Assembly: GCF_024055635.1 (NCBI RefSeq)
Contig: NZ_JAMXMB010000040.1
Span: 124,001-188,000, forward strand
Length of the DNA stretch: 64,000 bases
Direction of reading: 5' to 3'
Source of the DNA: Microbacterium yannicii
GTDB lineage: Bacteria > Actinomycetota > Actinomycetes > Actinomycetales > Microbacteriaceae
The notes beneath the pieces are model-generated. The model saw only the letters and a program-made list of their open reading frames with translations, was not told the DNA's origin and searched no databases. Below are positions 61,541 through 64,000 of the stretch, one piece after another (position 1 is the stretch's first letter; every line of letters starts with the position of its first letter). The position numbers were made by a program, and so were the translations under genes.

Positions 61541-62740
61541 TCAGACGCGTCCGGTCAGGATGAGATTCCAGTAGACCCAGGGCAGGACGTGCCGGTCGAA
61601 GATCCACGACAGCCGGCTCTCCCGGTACATCCGCCGGAAGAACGGGATGGTCGGCTTCTGCGCGCCGGTGTCGTCGAACTCGGCCCACACGACCGTGGAT
61701 CGCGAGACCGTGAACGGGCACACCGCGTAGCCGTCGTAGCGTGCTCTGGGCGCCTTGCCGCGGAGCACCCGCGAGAGGTTCTTGGCCAGCACCCAGGTCT
61801 GCTTGCGCAGCGCGCCGCCGCACTTCGAGTTGGTGGTCGCGGCGGCGTCGCCGAGAGCCCAGACGTGGGGGAACCGCGGATGGCGCAACGTCCGCGGATC
61901 GACCTCCACGAAGCCGCCCGACGAGCTCGGCGCCGGGAGCACCGACGCCTTGAGCCAGTCCGGCGCGGACTGCGGCGGTTCGACGTTGAGCACGTCGTAG
62001 TGCAGGTGCTCGGGCCCCTCAGGGCCGCCGATCACCACCTCCTGGGCGGCGGAGTCCACGCGCAGGAGCACCGAACGGGTACGCAGTTCGATGCCGTACT
62101 CCTCGATCTTGCGCTCGAGCTCGCGATCGAACGGCGGCAGGAACGCGGTCTCGGTCGGCACCACCATCACGACCCGGATCCTGTCCAGCACCCCCGTGGC
62201 ACGCCAGTAGTCGCAGGCCTGATACATCGGCTTCTGTGCGGCACCAGCGCAGGAGGCAGGCCCGTCGGGCTGGGTGAAGACGACGGTGCCCTCCTTGAGG
62301 TCGCGCAGAAGCAGTGACGCCTTCTGCGCCAGCTCGAATTCGTAGTGGGATGCCGCGGCCGGCGTCTGCATCGCCTCGGCCAGCCCCGGTATGCGCTCCC
62401 AGTCGAGCTGGATGCCGGGGCACACGATGAGCTGGTCGAAGGTCACCCTGTCACCGCTCTCGAGCACGACCGCGTTGACCTCCGGCTGAACCGCGGTGAC
62501 GGCATCCCGAATCCACTCCACGCCCTTCGGCATCACCTCTCGCTGCGGGCGAACGGTGATCCCGGCGCGCGCCGTGCCGCCGGCGACGTGCGAGAACAAC
62601 GGCTTGTACAGGTGCTGCTCACGCGGCTCGATGATCGCGATGTCGTCGACGCCGGAGCGCCGCAGTCGCGCGGCGACCGATATGCCGCCGTTGCCTCCGC
62701 CGATGACCACCACCCGGTGGTGCGCCTGCTGCTCGGACAT
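61541..62740 (-). CDS. NAD(P)/FAD-dependent oxidoreductase, sulfide:quinone reductase-like
   Basis: A 399-aa flavoprotein: RVVVIGGGNGGISVAARL (FAD site), YKPLFSHVAGG, GPASCAGAAQKPMYQ with a redox-active Cys near residue 158, HVWALGDAAATTNSKCGGALRKQ with a second Cys, and a C-terminal amphipathic membrane-contact end (SWIFDRHVLPWVYWNLI). This matches sulfide:quinone oxidoreductases, which oxidise sulfide and pass electrons to menaquinone. ATG 62740 has GGAGGG upstream. No partner sulfur genes are present. Confidence 0.85.
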   Translation of the reverse strand: MSEQQAHHRVVVIGGGNGGISVAARLRRSGVDDIAIIEPREQHLYKPLFSHVAGGTARAGITVRPQREVMPKGVEWIRDAVTAVQPEVNAVVLESGDRVTFDQLIVCPGIQLDWERIPGLAEAMQTPAAASHYEFELAQKASLLLRDLKEGTVVFTQPDGPASCAGAAQKPMYQACDYWRATGVLDRIRVVMVVPTETAFLPPFDRELERKIEEYGIELRTRSVLLRVDSAAQEVVIGGPEGPEHLHYDVLNVEPPQSAPDWLKASVLPAPSSSGGFVEVDPRTLRHPRFPHVWALGDAAATTNSKCGGALRKQTWVLAKNLSRVLRGKAPRARYDGYAVCPFTVSRSTVVWAEFDDTGAQKPTIPFFRRMYRESRLSWIFDRHVLPWVYWNLILTGRV

Positions 62741-62924
62741 GTTCCCTCCCCTCGGATGGCGACGCCCGTCGACCACGATCGACGAATGTCGCGTCTGAGA
62801 TCTCCCTCAGGCGAGGTTAGGCAGGCGCGGGGAAGATGCGAGGGGGCTTGCGCAGGGGGCTGCGGTCGCACGAAGATGCCGGCGCGGAGCCCTCCCACCA
62901 ACCCGAACCGGCCCCGACGCCCGC

Positions 62925-63200
62925 TCAGTCGGAGGATCGCCGGGCGAGACGCCGGCCGGCGACGAAAGCGAGCGTGATGAGGCCGAGGCTCAACGCCGCG
63001 AACCCGATGATCGTGGTGCGGGAGACGAAGACGACGTCGCCGGGCGCGAACGCGACGTCTGCGAGCGGCTGGTACGCGAACCATCCGAGGGACCCGAACG
63101 GCTGCGAGGTCATTCCGATGACGATCGCGACGACTCCCACGAGGAGGAGAACCCCTGCGACCACCCACGCCACGATGTCCTTGCCGCTCCGCTGCACCAT
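62925..63200 (-). CDS. Small two-span membrane protein of unknown function
   Basis: A 91-aa protein with two hydrophobic helices, DIVAWVVAGVLLLVGVVAIVIGM and TTIIGFAALSLGLITLAFVAG, separated by a short extracytoplasmic loop, and a basic end RRLARRSSD. I do not recognise a family. It is probably monocistronic, divergent from the ArfB-like gene at 63270. Confidence 0.65.
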   Translation of the reverse strand: MVQRSGKDIVAWVVAGVLLLVGVVAIVIGMTSQPFGSLGWFAYQPLADVAFAPGDVVFVSRTTIIGFAALSLGLITLAFVAGRRLARRSSD

Positions 63201-63269
63201 GTCCCGACCCTATCGATCGGCTTCCGACACCGGTGGTCACCGCGTCGCACGCAAGAGGATGATGGACCC

Positions 63270-63707
63270 ATGCCCGCTGCCCACCGTCCCGGCCTCCGGG
63301 TGGGCTCGGGGCTCACCATCCCCGAGTCGGAATTGACCTGGCGGTTCTCGCGATCGTCCGGCCCCGGCGGGCAGGGGGTGAACACCGCCGACTCCCGTGC
63401 CGAGCTGGTGTGGGATGTGTCGCGCTCGGCCGTGCTCTCGCCCCACCAGCGCGAGAGGCTGCTCGCCCGGCTGAGCGGCCGCCTCGTCGACGGGGTGCTC
63501 ACGATCGCGGCATCCGAGCATCGCGCGCAACTGCGCAACCGGGAAGCTGCGCGTGCGCGCCTCGTCAGCCTCGTCGCCGACGCGCTCCGCCCGCCGTCGC
63601 CATCGCGACGATCGACGAAGCCGACGCGCGGCGCCCAGGAGCGGCGCCTGAGTGCGAAGAAGCAGCGCACCGACGTCAAGCGGCTGCGCCGCCCACCCGC
63701 TGACTGA
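63270..63707 (+). CDS. arfB: Peptidyl-tRNA hydrolase ArfB-like (YaeJ, ribosome rescue)
   Basis: A 145-aa release-factor-like protein with the catalytic GGQ motif in SSGPGGQGVNTADSRAELVW (residue about 34) and a basic Arg/Lys-rich C-terminal tail (SAKKQRTDVKRLRRPP) that would enter the empty mRNA channel of stalled ribosomes. ArfB hydrolyses the peptidyl-tRNA on non-stop complexes. It has no codon-recognition domain, as expected. Confidence 0.92.
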   Translation: MPAAHRPGLRVGSGLTIPESELTWRFSRSSGPGGQGVNTADSRAELVWDVSRSAVLSPHQRERLLARLSGRLVDGVLTIAASEHRAQLRNREAARARLVSLVADALRPPSPSRRSTKPTRGAQERRLSAKKQRTDVKRLRRPPAD

Positions 63708-63749
63708 CAGGTCCGACGGCCCGGGTCCGGCGCGAGGATCCTCGGCGGC

Positions 63750-64000
63750 CTACGAGCGGCGTCGCGTGAGGTGGACGTCCACCGGGTCGCCGTCGGTCTT
63801 GCCGATCGCCTTTCGGACCTCGGCGTTGATCGGGAGCTTGTGCGTCCCATCGCCCAGCGCCATGAAGGCGCCTTCGAAGGGGTGCCCGTCGACCGTGCCG
63901 GCCACCTTGACGAGTCCGCGCGTGCCGAAGATCTCTGCGGAGTCCGGCAGCTTCACGCAGGTCCACGTGTCGCCCGGCTGAGCCTTTCCCAGGATGGCGG
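63750..64000 (-). CDS. DUF1905 domain protein, 5'-truncated by the window edge
   Basis: The visible 82 or so codons encode [47 protein letters not shown] and [19 protein letters not shown], the DUF1905 small-barrel pattern, and end at TAG 63752-63750. The frame stays open to base 64000, so the start is outside; a GTG at 63956 exists but would cut conserved residues off. DUF1905 proteins are of unknown function and often carry a YdeI-type domain, absent here. Confidence 0.8.
   Translation of the reverse strand, partial: AILGKAQPGDTWTCVKLPDSAEIFGTRGLVKVAGTVDGHPFEGAFMALGDGTHKLPINAEVRKAIGKTDGDPVDVHLTRRRS

Overview
The window is high-GC (roughly 70%) actinobacterial chromosome. Gene content and style (Leu/Ala/Val-rich proteins, GTG starts, chains of 1-4 nt gene overlaps, many sugar ABC systems without their own ATPase, a LAxTG surface-anchoring signal) fit the Microbacteriaceae, most likely Microbacterium or a close relative; this is inference from style, not from a marker gene. 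No tRNA, rRNA, CRISPR array or insertion sequence was seen.

Layout. 1-11.4 kb: an acid-sugar / deoxysugar catabolic island with an enolase-superfamily dehydratase, a COG3618 lactonase-type amidohydrolase, a rhamnose-mutarotase-like protein, a ROK repressor, a Gfo/Idh/MocA dehydrogenase, a complete RbsABC-type importer (ATPase, two permeases, lipoprotein), an AP2-type sugar epimerase and a Dabb protein. This fits a non-phosphorylative route for L-fucose, L-rhamnose or a similar sugar. 11.4-14.7 kb: a DHA2 efflux pump with its MarR regulator (three operator copies upstream) and a TetR regulator. 14.8-22.3 kb: a YtcJ-type amidohydrolase and a Dpp/Opp-type importer with both ATPases fused in one chain. 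22.3-26.1 kb: 2'-5' RNA ligase-like protein, YqaJ-type exonuclease, a PCD-VOC fusion, and a GlcG/HbpS protein with glutathione-independent formaldehyde dehydrogenase. 26.2-27.4 kb: rplJ-rplL with promoter and leader. 27.6-39.3 kb: two CUT1 sugar importers, one followed by a LacI regulator fused to a DUF6807 (PmoA-like) domain and a Gfo/Idh/MocA enzyme, the other alpha-glucoside-like with a divergent LacI regulator. 39.3-48.8 kb: DUF305/DUF3105 envelope proteins, a Bcr/CflA pump with a possible attenuator, a deazaflavin-type oxidoreductase, PAP2 phosphatase, a HerA/DUF853 ATPase, a degenerate DUF305 protein, and an APC permease with IclR regulator. 49-53.2 kb: a surface cluster with a copper-amine-oxidase-like, sortase-anchored protein, a DUF305 protein and a signal peptidase. 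53.3-61.5 kb: a molybdenum-cofactor island (FdhF/YdeP-type oxidoreductase, mogA/moaB, moaE and a GNAT protein on one strand; moeB, moeA, moaC, mobA, a DUF6457 gene and moaD on the other). 61.5-64 kb: sulfide:quinone reductase-like flavoprotein, a small membrane protein, ArfB-like release factor and a truncated DUF1905 gene.

Most noteworthy: Arg-rich mini-ORFs that overlap the start codons of operon genes; a word GGATGCC/GGCATCC that is much commoner than base composition predicts and also forms the stems of several intergenic hairpins; a perfect 19-bp inverted repeat inside the sugar operon; the LacI-DUF6807 fusion; and the anchored amine-oxidase-like protein next to a DUF305 gene and a signal peptidase. 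All counts are by eye.
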